Assembly: GCA_900546385.1 (NCBI GenBank)
Contig: URCT01000083.1
Span: 1-11,994, forward strand
DNA from: an uncultured Eubacteriales bacterium
GTDB lineage: Bacteria > Bacillota > Clostridia > Oscillospirales > CAG-382
DNA length: 11,994 nucleotides
Reading direction: 5' to 3'
Shown here: in pieces, positions 5,269 through 11,994 of the stretch
Layout of the letters: the number at the start of each line of letters is the position of its first letter
Position numbering within the stretch: position 1 is the first letter of the stretch
Translations under genes and position numbers: made by a program
Notes under the pieces: generated by a model
The model's input: only the letters and a program-made list of their open reading frames with translations
Database searches by the model: none
Told to the model about the DNA's origin: nothing

Positions 5269-5360
5269 ATTTCTGTTAAACTATGGGTATGTGTCGGCAG
5301 TTCTTGTTTGCGGCACAACCGCATACGATAAAACTGACCATTCAGGAAAGGCGAAACACT

Positions 5361-6716
5361 ATGGCAATCAAATGCGCTTTTATCTCCTTAGGCTGTCCGA
5401 AAAATCAGGTGGACAGTGAAGTCATGCTTTCGAAATTGAACGCGGCCGGCATTGAAATCGTCGAAGAGGACATTCACGCCGACGTTGTCGTCATCAATAC
5501 CTGCGCTTTTATCGAAAGTGCAAAAAAAGAAGCAATTGAAACAATTTTGGATGTTGCGTGGCTCAAAAAGAACCGCGACTTAAAAGGTATCGTTGTAACC
5601 GGCTGTCTTGCTCAACGCTATAAAGAAGAGCTGTTTGCCGAGCTTCCCGAAGTGGATGCCGCTATCGGTGTCGGCGATCTTGACAGCATCGTAGATGCTG
5701 TGAAAGCCGCTTACAAGGCCGGAACCGAGCCGGATTCCGGTGCGCCCAAATACTGCCGCATCACCAAAGCCGAAAATCAAACGCTCGGCGGCGACCGTGT
5801 TGTTTCCACGCCGGAATACTCCGTCTATTTGAAAATTTCCGAAGGCTGCGACAAACACTGCACCTATTGCATCATACCGTCCTTGCGCGGAAAATTCCAC
5901 AGCCGTCCGGTGGAGGAGTTAGTCAAAGAAGCGTCTGAGCTTGCCGATCTCGGTGCGCGTGAGTTAATCGTCATTTCGCAGGATACCGTCAACTACGGCA
6001 ACGATTTGTACGGAAAGCCGTCGCTCGGGAAGCTGTTAAAGGAGCTTTGCAAAATCGAAAAGCTCAAATGGATTCGGGTGCTGTACTGCTATCCGGAGGA
6101 TATGACCGAAGAGCTTGCCGATATTTTCGCCAACGAACCGAAAATCGTTAAGTATATCGATCTGCCGATCCAACACATTTCCGACAAAGTCTTGAAGTTG
6201 ATGGGACGGCACGGCGGCTCGGCGCTTGTGAAAGAAAAGATCAAAATGCTGCGGGAACGCATTCCGGGGCTTGTGCTTCGCTCGACGGTAATCGTCGGTT
6301 TTCCGGGTGAAGGAAAAGAAGAATTTGCCGAGCTTGCGGAATTCTTAAAGCAAGTCAAATTTGAGCGTCTCGGCGTATTTGCCTTTTCCTGCGAGGAAGG
6401 AACGCCGGCGGCCAAATTAACCGAAGGAATCGTTTCCGAAAAGACCAAACAAAAACGCCTCGATACCCTCATGCGCAATCAATTCGAAATTCATGAAGCG
6501 AACAACAAAAAGCAGATCGGCAAAACGCTTGAGGTTCTTTGTGAGGGCTTTGACCGCCCGTCCGGCGTTTATTATGGCCGAAGCGCGTATGATGCACCGG
6601 AAATCGACGGAAAAGTTTATTTCCATTCGACACGAAAAATCGGCGAAGGCGAATTCGTCAACGTCAAAATCACCGAAGCAATCGATTATGACCTTCTCGG
6701 CGACGCTGTATTATAA
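5361..6716 (+). CDS. rimO: Ribosomal protein S12 methylthiotransferase RimO
   Basis: A radical-SAM enzyme that adds a methylthio group to a conserved aspartate of ribosomal protein S12. The 451-residue protein has the expected three parts: the UPF0004 domain with cluster cysteines C12 (LGCPKNQVDSE), C48 (INTCAF) and C82 (TGCLAQ); the radical-SAM core with C163, C167 and C170 (SEGCDKHCTYCIIPS); and a C-terminal TRAM domain (about 385-450). The LGCPKNQVDSE start and RGKFHSRP block separate it from the tRNA enzyme MiaB. ATG 5361 was chosen because AGGAAAGG (5344-5351) precedes it and family homology begins at once; an upstream in-frame ATG at 5283 would add 26 residues unlike the family. It heads the long operon, 36 bp before pgsA. 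Confidence 0.94.
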   Translation: MAIKCAFISLGCPKNQVDSEVMLSKLNAAGIEIVEEDIHADVVVINTCAFIESAKKEAIETILDVAWLKKNRDLKGIVVTGCLAQRYKEELFAELPEVDAAIGVGDLDSIVDAVKAAYKAGTEPDSGAPKYCRITKAENQTLGGDRVVSTPEYSVYLKISEGCDKHCTYCIIPSLRGKFHSRPVEELVKEASELADLGARELIVISQDTVNYGNDLYGKPSLGKLLKELCKIEKLKWIRVLYCYPEDMTEELADIFANEPKIVKYIDLPIQHISDKVLKLMGRHGGSALVKEKIKMLRERIPGLVLRSTVIVGFPGEGKEEFAELAEFLKQVKFERLGVFAFSCEEGTPAAKLTEGIVSEKTKQKRLDTLMRNQFEIHEANNKKQIGKTLEVLCEGFDRPSGVYYGRSAYDAPEIDGKVYFHSTRKIGEGEFVNVKITEAIDYDLLGDAVL

Positions 6717-6752
6717 GCTGCCGACGAAGAACCATATAAAGGAGCGTTACGC

Positions 6753-7379
6753 ATGAGCGCACAAAACAAAGCAAAACAAATCGACAAAAATCTGCCGAAC
6801 AAACTGACGGTTTTGCGGATTATTCTTGTTCCGGTCTTCATTCTGCTTTTATGGCTTCCGGCCATGACAGGCGGTGCAGTGAGCGATTTTACGGCACGAT
6901 GTTTGGCGGCAATCGTTTTCGCTGTTTCCGCCGCGACCGATTTTGTTGACGGAAAGCTTGCACGAAAATATGAGCTTGTCTCGAATTTCGGAAAATTCAT
7001 GGATCCGCTTGCCGACAAATTTCTCATCATCGGTGCGCTTCTTGCGGCAGTGCCGGTATATGAAAAATTCGAGTGGGCATTGGTGGTCAGCCTGGTGGTC
7101 ATAATTTTCCGCGAGCTTGCGGTTTCTTCCATGCGGCTTATCGCCAAAAATGCCGAAGGCTTAGTCATTGCGGCTGCATTGCCGGGAAAAATCAAGACTT
7201 TTTCGCAATGCATCTTTGTTCTGTTGCTTTTGCTTGAGGAATATGTATTTGCCTTCAGTGATTTTTTTGTCACGTATCGTCCGCTCACGTGGACGTGCAT
7301 GGCGGTGATGGTCTTTTTCACGATTTATTCCGGCATCCAATATTTTCACGTATACAAACGTTTTATTTTCGACGCATAG
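6753..7379 (+). CDS. pgsA: CDP-diacylglycerol--glycerol-3-phosphate 3-phosphatidyltransferase
   Basis: A membrane enzyme making phosphatidylglycerol phosphate from CDP-diacylglycerol and glycerol-3-phosphate, the committed step to phosphatidylglycerol and cardiolipin. The CDP-alcohol phosphotransferase signature is complete: D63-x2-D66-G67-x2-A70-R71-x8-G80-x3-D84-x3-D88. The N-terminal NLPNKLTVLRIILVPVFI is the typical PgsA opening, and about five hydrophobic segments follow over 208 residues, a normal length. CDP-alcohol enzymes are hard to tell apart by motif alone; the opening and the position after rimO, a common arrangement in Firmicutes, favour PgsA over phosphatidylserine synthase. 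The ribosome site AAGGAG lies just before ATG 6753. Confidence 0.92.
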   Translation: MSAQNKAKQIDKNLPNKLTVLRIILVPVFILLLWLPAMTGGAVSDFTARCLAAIVFAVSAATDFVDGKLARKYELVSNFGKFMDPLADKFLIIGALLAAVPVYEKFEWALVVSLVVIIFRELAVSSMRLIAKNAEGLVIAAALPGKIKTFSQCIFVLLLLLEEYVFAFSDFFVTYRPLTWTCMAVMVFFTIYSGIQYFHVYKRFIFDA

Positions 7380-7408
7380 GTTTGCGGTTTCCTTTGGAGG
7401 GTTGACTG

Positions 7409-8089
7409 TTGTTCTTCAAAAATTTGCGATACGATCTGAAATCCATAAAAGAGCGTGATCCGGCGGCGCGCAACTGCTTGGAGATTTTCTTGCTCTATTC
7501 CGGCTTTCATGCACTTCTCTACTATCGCATAGCTCACTTTTTCTACAAATGCAAATTAAAGTTCTTAGCGCGCTTTGTCTCCCAGCTCGGCCGCTTTTTC
7601 ACGGGTGTTGAGATTCATCCGGGTGCCAAAATCGGCCGCGGTTTGCTCATCGACCACGGCATGGGCGTTGTTATCGGCGAAACCGCCGAGGTCGGCGACA
7701 ACTGTACCATCTATCAGGGTGTAACGCTCGGCGGAACGGGCAAAGATGTCGGCAAACGCCATCCGACCATCGGTTCGGGCGTGATGATCGGCTCCGGTGC
7801 TAAGGTTCTCGGCCCGTTCACGGTCGGCGACAACGCCAAAATCGCCGCCGGTGCGGTGGTTCTCAATGCCGTTCCCGAGGGCGCAACCGCCGTCGGCGTT
7901 CCGGCAAAAATCATTTATCCGGGCCGCGGAAAAACGGAAAAATGCAAAAGCGACCTCGACCAGATCCACATTCCCGACCCTGTTTCGACCGAGCTTTGCC
8001 GTATGCGCTGTCAAATCGAGCAGTTAGAGGCGCAGATCAAACGCTTGGAAGACGCTTCCGGCGCACAGAAATCGGAAAATAAGGATTAA
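7409..8089 (+). CDS. cysE: Serine O-acetyltransferase
   Basis: Transfers acetyl from acetyl-CoA to L-serine, giving O-acetylserine, the direct precursor of cysteine. The 226-residue protein has the N-terminal helical domain (RYDLKSIKERDPAARN), then left-handed beta-helix hexapeptide repeats from about residue 66. Active-site landmarks are present: IDHGMGVVIGE with the catalytic D82-H83 pair, and GGTGKDVGKRHPT with R117-H118. E68 stands where E. coli has D143, as in the Bacillus type. A tail of about 40 residues beyond the usual end looks like a short amphipathic coil (about 193-215). Translation appears to start at TTG 7409, 8 nt after GGAGG (7396-7400); no ATG fits. It lies 32 bp before cysS, so cysteine precursor supply and cysteine charging are encoded together. 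Confidence 0.94.
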   Translation: MFFKNLRYDLKSIKERDPAARNCLEIFLLYSGFHALLYYRIAHFFYKCKLKFLARFVSQLGRFFTGVEIHPGAKIGRGLLIDHGMGVVIGETAEVGDNCTIYQGVTLGGTGKDVGKRHPTIGSGVMIGSGAKVLGPFTVGDNAKIAAGAVVLNAVPEGATAVGVPAKIIYPGRGKTEKCKSDLDQIHIPDPVSTELCRMRCQIEQLEAQIKRLEDASGAQKSENKD

Positions 8090-8121
8090 ACTCAGTTTTT
8101 AACCGAAAGGACTGTAAAACC

Positions 8122-9543
8122 ATGAAATTATATAATTCACTTTCACGTGTCAAAGAAGAATTTGTACCACATGAACCCGGCAAGGTTTCGATGTATACCT
8201 GCGGGCCGACCGTCTACCATTTTGCCCATATCGGCAACCTGCGTTCGTATATTATGGAAGATGTTTTGGAAAAATATCTTCGTTACGCCGGTTACGATGT
8301 CAAGCGCGTCATGAATATCACCGATGTCGGCCACCTCACAAGCGATGCCGATACCGGCGAGGACAAAATGCTAAAGGGCGCCAAGCGCGAACACAAAACG
8401 GTCATGGAGATTGCCAAGTTCTATACCGACGCCTTTTTCGCCGACTGCGCCAAGTTAAACATCAAAACACCGGACGTTGTCGAACCGGCCACGCACTGCA
8501 TTGCTGATTTTATCAAGGTCATTTCCGCGTTAATTGAAAAAGGCTATGCCTACGAAGCCGGCGGCAATATTTATTTTGACACATCGAAATTAAAGCAGTA
8601 CTATGTTTTCAACAACTTCGAAGAAGACGATTTGCAGGACGGTGTGCGCGACGGCGTCGAAAAAGACGACAACAAGCACAACAAAGCCGATTTCGTGTTG
8701 TGGTTCACCAAGTCGAAGTTCGACGACCAAGAGTTGAAATGGGATTCACCGTGGGGCGTGGGATATCCTGGCTGGCACATCGAATGCTCGTGCATTTCCA
8801 TGAAGCATCTCGGCGAATATCTCGATATCCACTGCGGCGGCATCGACAATGCATTCCCTCACCACACCAACGAAATTGCGCAAAGTGAGGCCTATCTCGG
8901 TCACAAGTGGTGCAACTATTGGTTCCATGTGCTGCACCTCAACACCTCAAACGGCAAAATGAGCAAATCCAAAGGCGAATTTTTGACCGTTTCGCTGTTG
9001 GAGAGCAAAGGCTATGCACCCGTCATTTACCGCTATTTCTGCTTGCTTTCGCATTATCGCAAATCGCTCGTTTTCAGCTATGAAAATCTTGACAATGCCA
9101 AGGCGGCCTACGAAAAGCTGATTGCACGCATTGCAAAGCTTTCGGACGGCGGCGAAGTCGATACGGCCAAATTTGAAGAACTGCGCCGTGATTTTACCGA
9201 AGCCATGGACAACGACATCAACACCTCTCTTGCCATAACCGCCATTTACAACGTGCTCAAAGCCGACACAAACGACGCGACCAAGCTTGCGTTAATCGCC
9301 GATTTTGACCGCGTTTTAAGCCTTGACCTTCTTGCAAACGCCAAAGCATACCGCGAGAACGAACAAAGCGCACCGGCCGCCGACGATGAATTTACAGCAA
9401 AAGTGAATGAAGCTGTCGCACGCCGCACCGAGGCAAAAAAAGCCAAGAATTTTGCCGAAGCAGATAAGATCCGCGATGAACTCAAGGCCATGGGCGTTAT
9501 CATCGAAGACACGGCGGAAGGTCCGAAATGGAAGAGAATTTAA
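8122..9543 (+). CDS. cysS: Cysteinyl-tRNA synthetase
   Basis: A class I aminoacyl-tRNA synthetase charging tRNA-Cys with cysteine. At 473 residues it is full length. The HIGH-type motif is HIGN (36-39) and the KMSKS loop is complete (279-283). The zinc site that recognises the cysteine thiol is intact: C27 (TCGPTVY), C222 (WHIECS), H247 and E251 (PHHTNE). The anticodon-binding helical part ends with the usual ARRTEAKKAKNFAEADKIRDEL and WKRI. The last 16 bp overlap mrnC, whose ribosome site lies inside this gene. No T-box leader was found upstream of cysE or cysS, so the tRNA-sensing control common for cysS in Firmicutes is not visible here. Confidence 0.97.
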   Translation: MKLYNSLSRVKEEFVPHEPGKVSMYTCGPTVYHFAHIGNLRSYIMEDVLEKYLRYAGYDVKRVMNITDVGHLTSDADTGEDKMLKGAKREHKTVMEIAKFYTDAFFADCAKLNIKTPDVVEPATHCIADFIKVISALIEKGYAYEAGGNIYFDTSKLKQYYVFNNFEEDDLQDGVRDGVEKDDNKHNKADFVLWFTKSKFDDQELKWDSPWGVGYPGWHIECSCISMKHLGEYLDIHCGGIDNAFPHHTNEIAQSEAYLGHKWCNYWFHVLHLNTSNGKMSKSKGEFLTVSLLESKGYAPVIYRYFCLLSHYRKSLVFSYENLDNAKAAYEKLIARIAKLSDGGEVDTAKFEELRRDFTEAMDNDINTSLAITAIYNVLKADTNDATKLALIADFDRVLSLDLLANAKAYRENEQSAPAADDEFTAKVNEAVARRTEAKKAKNFAEADKIRDELKAMGVIIEDTAEGPKWKRI

Positions 9544-9986
9544 CGCTTCTCTTTGCGCACGATGTGCGTAATTACAGCATATTGAATTTTGCCTACATGG
9601 GCGACACGGTTTTGGAGCTATTTACACGCGAGTATCTGCTTAAGACCAGCGGAAAAACCAAGCCGGGCGAGCTTGTTACCGCCTCGCGCCGCTTTGTCAC
9701 CTGTGAAGCGCAAAGCGACGCGGTTTCCCGCATCGAACCGTTATTTTCGGAAGAGGAAGCCGACATTTTCCGCCGCGGCCGCAACGCAAAAACGCATTTT
9801 ACACCCAAACACGGCGATGCGATTCAATACCGCCGTGCGACCGGCTTTGAAGCTCTGATGGGCTATCTGTATCTGACAGGTCGCGTTTTGCGCGCCAAAG
9901 AGCTGTTTTTGGCGGCTTTCGATACACAAAGCGGCACGAACGGCCATTCGGGCGACGAAACCGACAACCACACAAAGGAAGCGTAA
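9528..9986 (+). CDS. mrnC: Mini-ribonuclease III
   Basis: A small dimeric RNase III catalytic domain without a double-stranded RNA-binding domain; in Bacillus it matures the ends of 23S rRNA. The 152-residue protein has the family pattern: AYMGDTVLEL (22-31) with catalytic acid D26, LVTASRRFVTCEAQ, RRGRNAKTH (82-90) and ATGFEALMGYLYL (104-116) with E108. A hydrophilic tail of about 20 residues follows. ATG 9528 overlaps the end of cysS by 16 bp and uses GGAAGG within cysS as ribosome site, implying translational coupling. The order cysE-cysS-mrnC is conserved in Firmicutes; the rlmB-type methyltransferase often following mrnC is absent and pth follows instead. Confidence 0.93.
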   Translation: MEENLTLLFAHDVRNYSILNFAYMGDTVLELFTREYLLKTSGKTKPGELVTASRRFVTCEAQSDAVSRIEPLFSEEEADIFRRGRNAKTHFTPKHGDAIQYRRATGFEALMGYLYLTGRVLRAKELFLAAFDTQSGTNGHSGDETDNHTKEA

Positions 9987-9987
9987 C

Positions 9988-10614
9988 ATGGACAAGCTCT
10001 TTTCCCTTTTCAAACAAATCGAAACTGAAAAAGCACCGGCAGCACCGATCGATTTTGTGGTGGTCGGTCTCGGAAATCCGGGAGACAAATATCGGTATAC
10101 ACGCCACAATACCGGCTTTTTGGCACTTTCCTATATGGCACAGAAACTGAATTTTGAAATATCAAAAGCGCGTTTCAACGCCCTATGCGGTGAAGCCATG
10201 CTTGGTACGCACCGAACGCTGTTTCTGCTGCCGCAGACCTTCATGAACAATTCCGGCGAAGCAGTACGCCCGGCCATGGATTTCTATAAAATCCCGGTCG
10301 AACGAGTGCTTGTTGTTTACGACGATATTTCCCTTCCCTGCGGAAAATTACGCATTCGTCCGAGCGGCAGTGCCGGCGGTCACAATGGGATCAAATCGAT
10401 CATCGAACACACCGGCAGTGAGAATTTTCCGCGCATCAAAATCGGCGTCGGCGAAAAGCCGCATCCCGAAATGGATCTTGCCGATTGGGTGTTGTCCGGC
10501 TTTTCGCAGGAGGAACGCGCGGTTCTTTTCGAAAAATTCGACAAAGCGTACCAAGCCGCCACACTGATTGCGGACGGCAAGATAAACGAGGCCATGAACC
10601 GCTGCAACGGCTAA
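9988..10614 (+). CDS. pth: Peptidyl-tRNA hydrolase
   Basis: Cleaves peptidyl-tRNA released from stalled ribosomes and recycles the tRNA. Active-site residues are in place: GLGNPG with N30, TRHNTGF with catalytic H40, FMNNSG with N87, the YDDISLPCGKLRIRPSGSAGGHNG block with D112, H132 and N133. The 208-residue protein is slightly longer than the usual 185-195 because of an N-terminal extension of about 20 residues (MDKLFSLFKQIETEKAPAAP) before the first beta strand. ATG 9988 follows AAGGAAG, and no later start would keep the strand intact, so the extension is probably real. The gene starts 1 bp after mrnC ends. Confidence 0.95.
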   Translation: MDKLFSLFKQIETEKAPAAPIDFVVVGLGNPGDKYRYTRHNTGFLALSYMAQKLNFEISKARFNALCGEAMLGTHRTLFLLPQTFMNNSGEAVRPAMDFYKIPVERVLVVYDDISLPCGKLRIRPSGSAGGHNGIKSIIEHTGSENFPRIKIGVGEKPHPEMDLADWVLSGFSQEERAVLFEKFDKAYQAATLIADGKINEAMNRCNG

Positions 10615-10668
10615 GCCACATCAAATTCCGGCAGGCAGCCATACGATGCCCGAAGAAAGGAGAAAGCT

Positions 10669-11496
10669 TTGAACCCGATAAAAATCATCAAAAAATGCGC
10701 CAAACAGAAGCTTTATGCCGATTGGTTTACGCATATTGCGGTGTTTGTCGGCTTTTTTGCCATTTCGTGCGCCATTCTTTTCGGCGGTGCGGCCTGCGTG
10801 ACGCTCCTAAACCGTTACGCGTATCTTTCTGAAGCCGATTTTGCACTGTTAGATTCCGTATACGCCATTTTCGTTGTGTTGTGCGTCATACCGCTTGCCT
10901 ATGGCGTATTGACCTACGCTGTTCACGTAACGGACGGACAAGCGGCGGATGTGATGGATTTGTTCTGTGCTTTTGGAAGCGGTAAGACTTTTTGCCGCAG
11001 CTTTGCGCTGTTATGGTCACTTTTTTGGCGAGCCGTTCTTGTTTTTGCACTGCCGGTTTATTTTGTCAGCCAAGCGGATATCCTGTTATACGAAGAAAAC
11101 TTTCTTTACACGGATATCGGCGGCTTTGATGTTGGCTACTTTCTAATCTCAACCGGCTTATTCATTGCTTTTTTCGCCGCATTTGCTTTCTATTCGCACT
11201 ATTTCGCCGGCATTTATTTTGCGATAAAACACGAAAACGCCCGGCTTTCCGTATGCTTTTCCGCCGCAGCCTTTGCGCGGAAAGCGGATCCGGTTCAAAA
11301 CGTTTATGCACGCCTGTGTATAGCGTTTCTTCCGTTATTAGTACTCTCGTTATTTACCTGCGGCATTTTATTTTTGATCTACACCGGGCCGTTAATCATG
11401 CTTGCTTTTTTTGAAACCGCCAAAAGACAAACCGCAACATTACAGGTGCGGTTTCACGCGGATGCATTTTTCGATTATCCGCCTTTAACCTTGTAA
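10669..11496 (+). CDS. Multi-pass membrane protein of unknown function
   Basis: I do not recognise this 275-residue protein with certainty. It has a basic N-terminus (KIIKKCAKQK), hydrophobic segments at about 22-46, 62-86, 112-134, 156-185 and 214-245 (the last may be one or two helices), and a hydrophilic C-terminal tail of about 25 residues. The layout, with a DLFCAFGSGKTF loop before a helix and a terminal LSLFTCGILFLIYTGP helix, is reminiscent of DUF975-type proteins, but the resemblance is weak. It starts at TTG 10669, 6 nt after AAAGGAG (10656-10662). It sits 54 bp after pth and 23 bp before metG, so it is expressed with translation genes, which says little about its job. Confidence 0.75.
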   Translation: MNPIKIIKKCAKQKLYADWFTHIAVFVGFFAISCAILFGGAACVTLLNRYAYLSEADFALLDSVYAIFVVLCVIPLAYGVLTYAVHVTDGQAADVMDLFCAFGSGKTFCRSFALLWSLFWRAVLVFALPVYFVSQADILLYEENFLYTDIGGFDVGYFLISTGLFIAFFAAFAFYSHYFAGIYFAIKHENARLSVCFSAAAFARKADPVQNVYARLCIAFLPLLVLSLFTCGILFLIYTGPLIMLAFFETAKRQTATLQVRFHADAFFDYPPLTL

Positions 11497-11519
11497 TTAT
11501 CACGAAAGAAGGAACATAC

Positions 11520-11994
11520 ATGAAAGAAAAGTACTATCTGACAACTGCCATTCCCTACACCTCGCGCAAGCCGCACATCGGAAACACCTATGAGCTTATT
11601 TTAACCGACTGTGTTGCCCGCTACAAGAGAATGTGCGGCTACGATGTTTTCATGCTTACCGGCACCGACGAGCACGGTCAGAAAATTGAAGATGCCGCCA
11701 AGGAAGCCGGTATCTCGCCGCAGGATTATGTGGATAACATCACAAACGAATTAAAAGGCATCTGGAAGCGCATGAACATCAGCTACGACAAGTTCATCCG
11801 CACAACAGACGATTATCATGTAAAAGCCGTTCAGCACATTTTTAAGAAGCTCTACGACCAAGGCGATATTTACAAAGGCGAATACGAAGGCTGGTACTGC
11901 ACGCCCTGCGAATCCTTTTGGACGGAAACGCAAGCCGCCGACGGCAAATGCCCCGACTGCGGCCGGGAGGTCCAGGATGCGGAGGAAGAAGCCT
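11520..11994 (+). CDS. metG: Methionyl-tRNA synthetase (partial, N-terminal 158 aa)
   Basis: A class I synthetase charging tRNA-Met, cut by the right edge. The catalytic domain opens with KYYLTTAIPYTSRKPHIGNTYE, containing the HIGN motif (19-22), then MLTGTDEHGQKI (45-56), which forms part of the methionine pocket. A zinc knuckle with four cysteines follows: C127 and C130 (WYCTPCESFW), C144 and C147 (GKCPDCG). The KMSKS loop and anticodon domain lie beyond the window. ATG 11520 follows GAAGGA. It is the last gene of the rimO operon visible here. Confidence 0.96.
   Translation, partial: MKEKYYLTTAIPYTSRKPHIGNTYELILTDCVARYKRMCGYDVFMLTGTDEHGQKIEDAAKEAGISPQDYVDNITNELKGIWKRMNISYDKFIRTTDDYHVKAVQHIFKKLYDQGDIYKGEYEGWYCTPCESFWTETQAADGKCPDCGREVQDAEEEA

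Noticed and set aside
5291..5316. Bulged hairpin in the rimO leader considered as a riboswitch or attenuator
   Set aside because: Short, imperfect, no T run and no recognised aptamer; kept only as a note on the promoter.
5283..5360. Upstream extension of rimO by 26 codons
   Set aside because: No ribosome site before 5283, the extra residues are unlike RimO, and a good site precedes ATG 5361.
6686..7321. 211-codon open frame on the minus strand
   Set aside because: It is antisense to pgsA, whose catalytic motif is complete; the reverse frame is Ser/Lys/Ala-rich noise with no ribosome site noticed.
7565..8014. 149-codon open frame on the minus strand
   Set aside because: Antisense of the hexapeptide-repeat part of cysE; regular codon periodicity opens the reverse frame.
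8090..8121. Gap before cysS checked for a T-box or terminator
   Set aside because: Only 32 bp, with a ribosome site and no stem or T run.
10615..10668. Gap after pth checked for a terminator and promoter
   Set aside because: No stem with T run and no paired hexamers; only the ribosome site of the next gene.

Overview
The window reads as chromosomal DNA of a low-to-mid GC Firmicute, most likely an anaerobic clostridium of the Oscillospiraceae/Ruminococcaceae type. The support is strong Shine-Dalgarno sites before nearly every gene, textbook sigma-A promoters with 17-bp spacers, TTG starts, a Bacillus/Clostridium-type CysE-CysS-MrnC set, and a two-gene (Wzz + kinase) tyrosine-kinase module as found in Gram-positives. 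No rRNA, tRNA, CRISPR array, insertion sequence or phage gene was seen.

Layout. (1) Positions 1-640, minus strand: the N-terminal third of a short UvrA paralog that lacks the UvrB-binding insertion, visibly richer in GC than the rest. (2) Positions 641-1036: a gene-free 396-bp region dense in signals. It holds a mirror-symmetric bidirectional promoter inside a 15-bp inverted repeat, a 5-codon ORF with its own ribosome site, two mutually exclusive hairpins (the second terminator-like), and a perfect-consensus promoter for the next operon. (3) Positions 1037-3330, plus strand: a compact operon of Wzz-like modulator, BY-kinase, VanZ-family membrane protein and small XRE-type regulator, closed by a strong terminator. 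No glycosyltransferase, flippase or phosphatase is present. (4) Positions 3341-5098, minus strand: a GntR-type regulator with a shortened LacI-like sensor, followed 14 bp later by an MscS-family channel, with a palindromic candidate operator on the regulator's own promoter. (5) Positions 5099-5239: an intergenic patch with a 16-bp hairpin flanked by 11-bp direct repeats. (6) Positions 5240-11994, plus strand: a long housekeeping operon, rimO - pgsA - cysE - cysS - mrnC - pth - membrane protein - metG (cut by the window end), with gaps of at most about 54 bp, one overlap and no internal terminator.

Functionally, the last block combines translation and RNA quality functions (S12 methylthiolation, Cys- and Met-tRNA charging, peptidyl-tRNA recycling, Mini-RNase III), cysteine precursor synthesis (CysE feeding the substrate of CysS) and phosphatidylglycerol synthesis. 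The kinase block looks like a control module for envelope polysaccharide whose synthesis genes lie elsewhere. The MscS/GntR pair is a likely osmotic or envelope-stress unit under autoregulation. Most genes are ordinary; the least explained DNA is the 641-1036 intergenic region and the hairpin near 5150.
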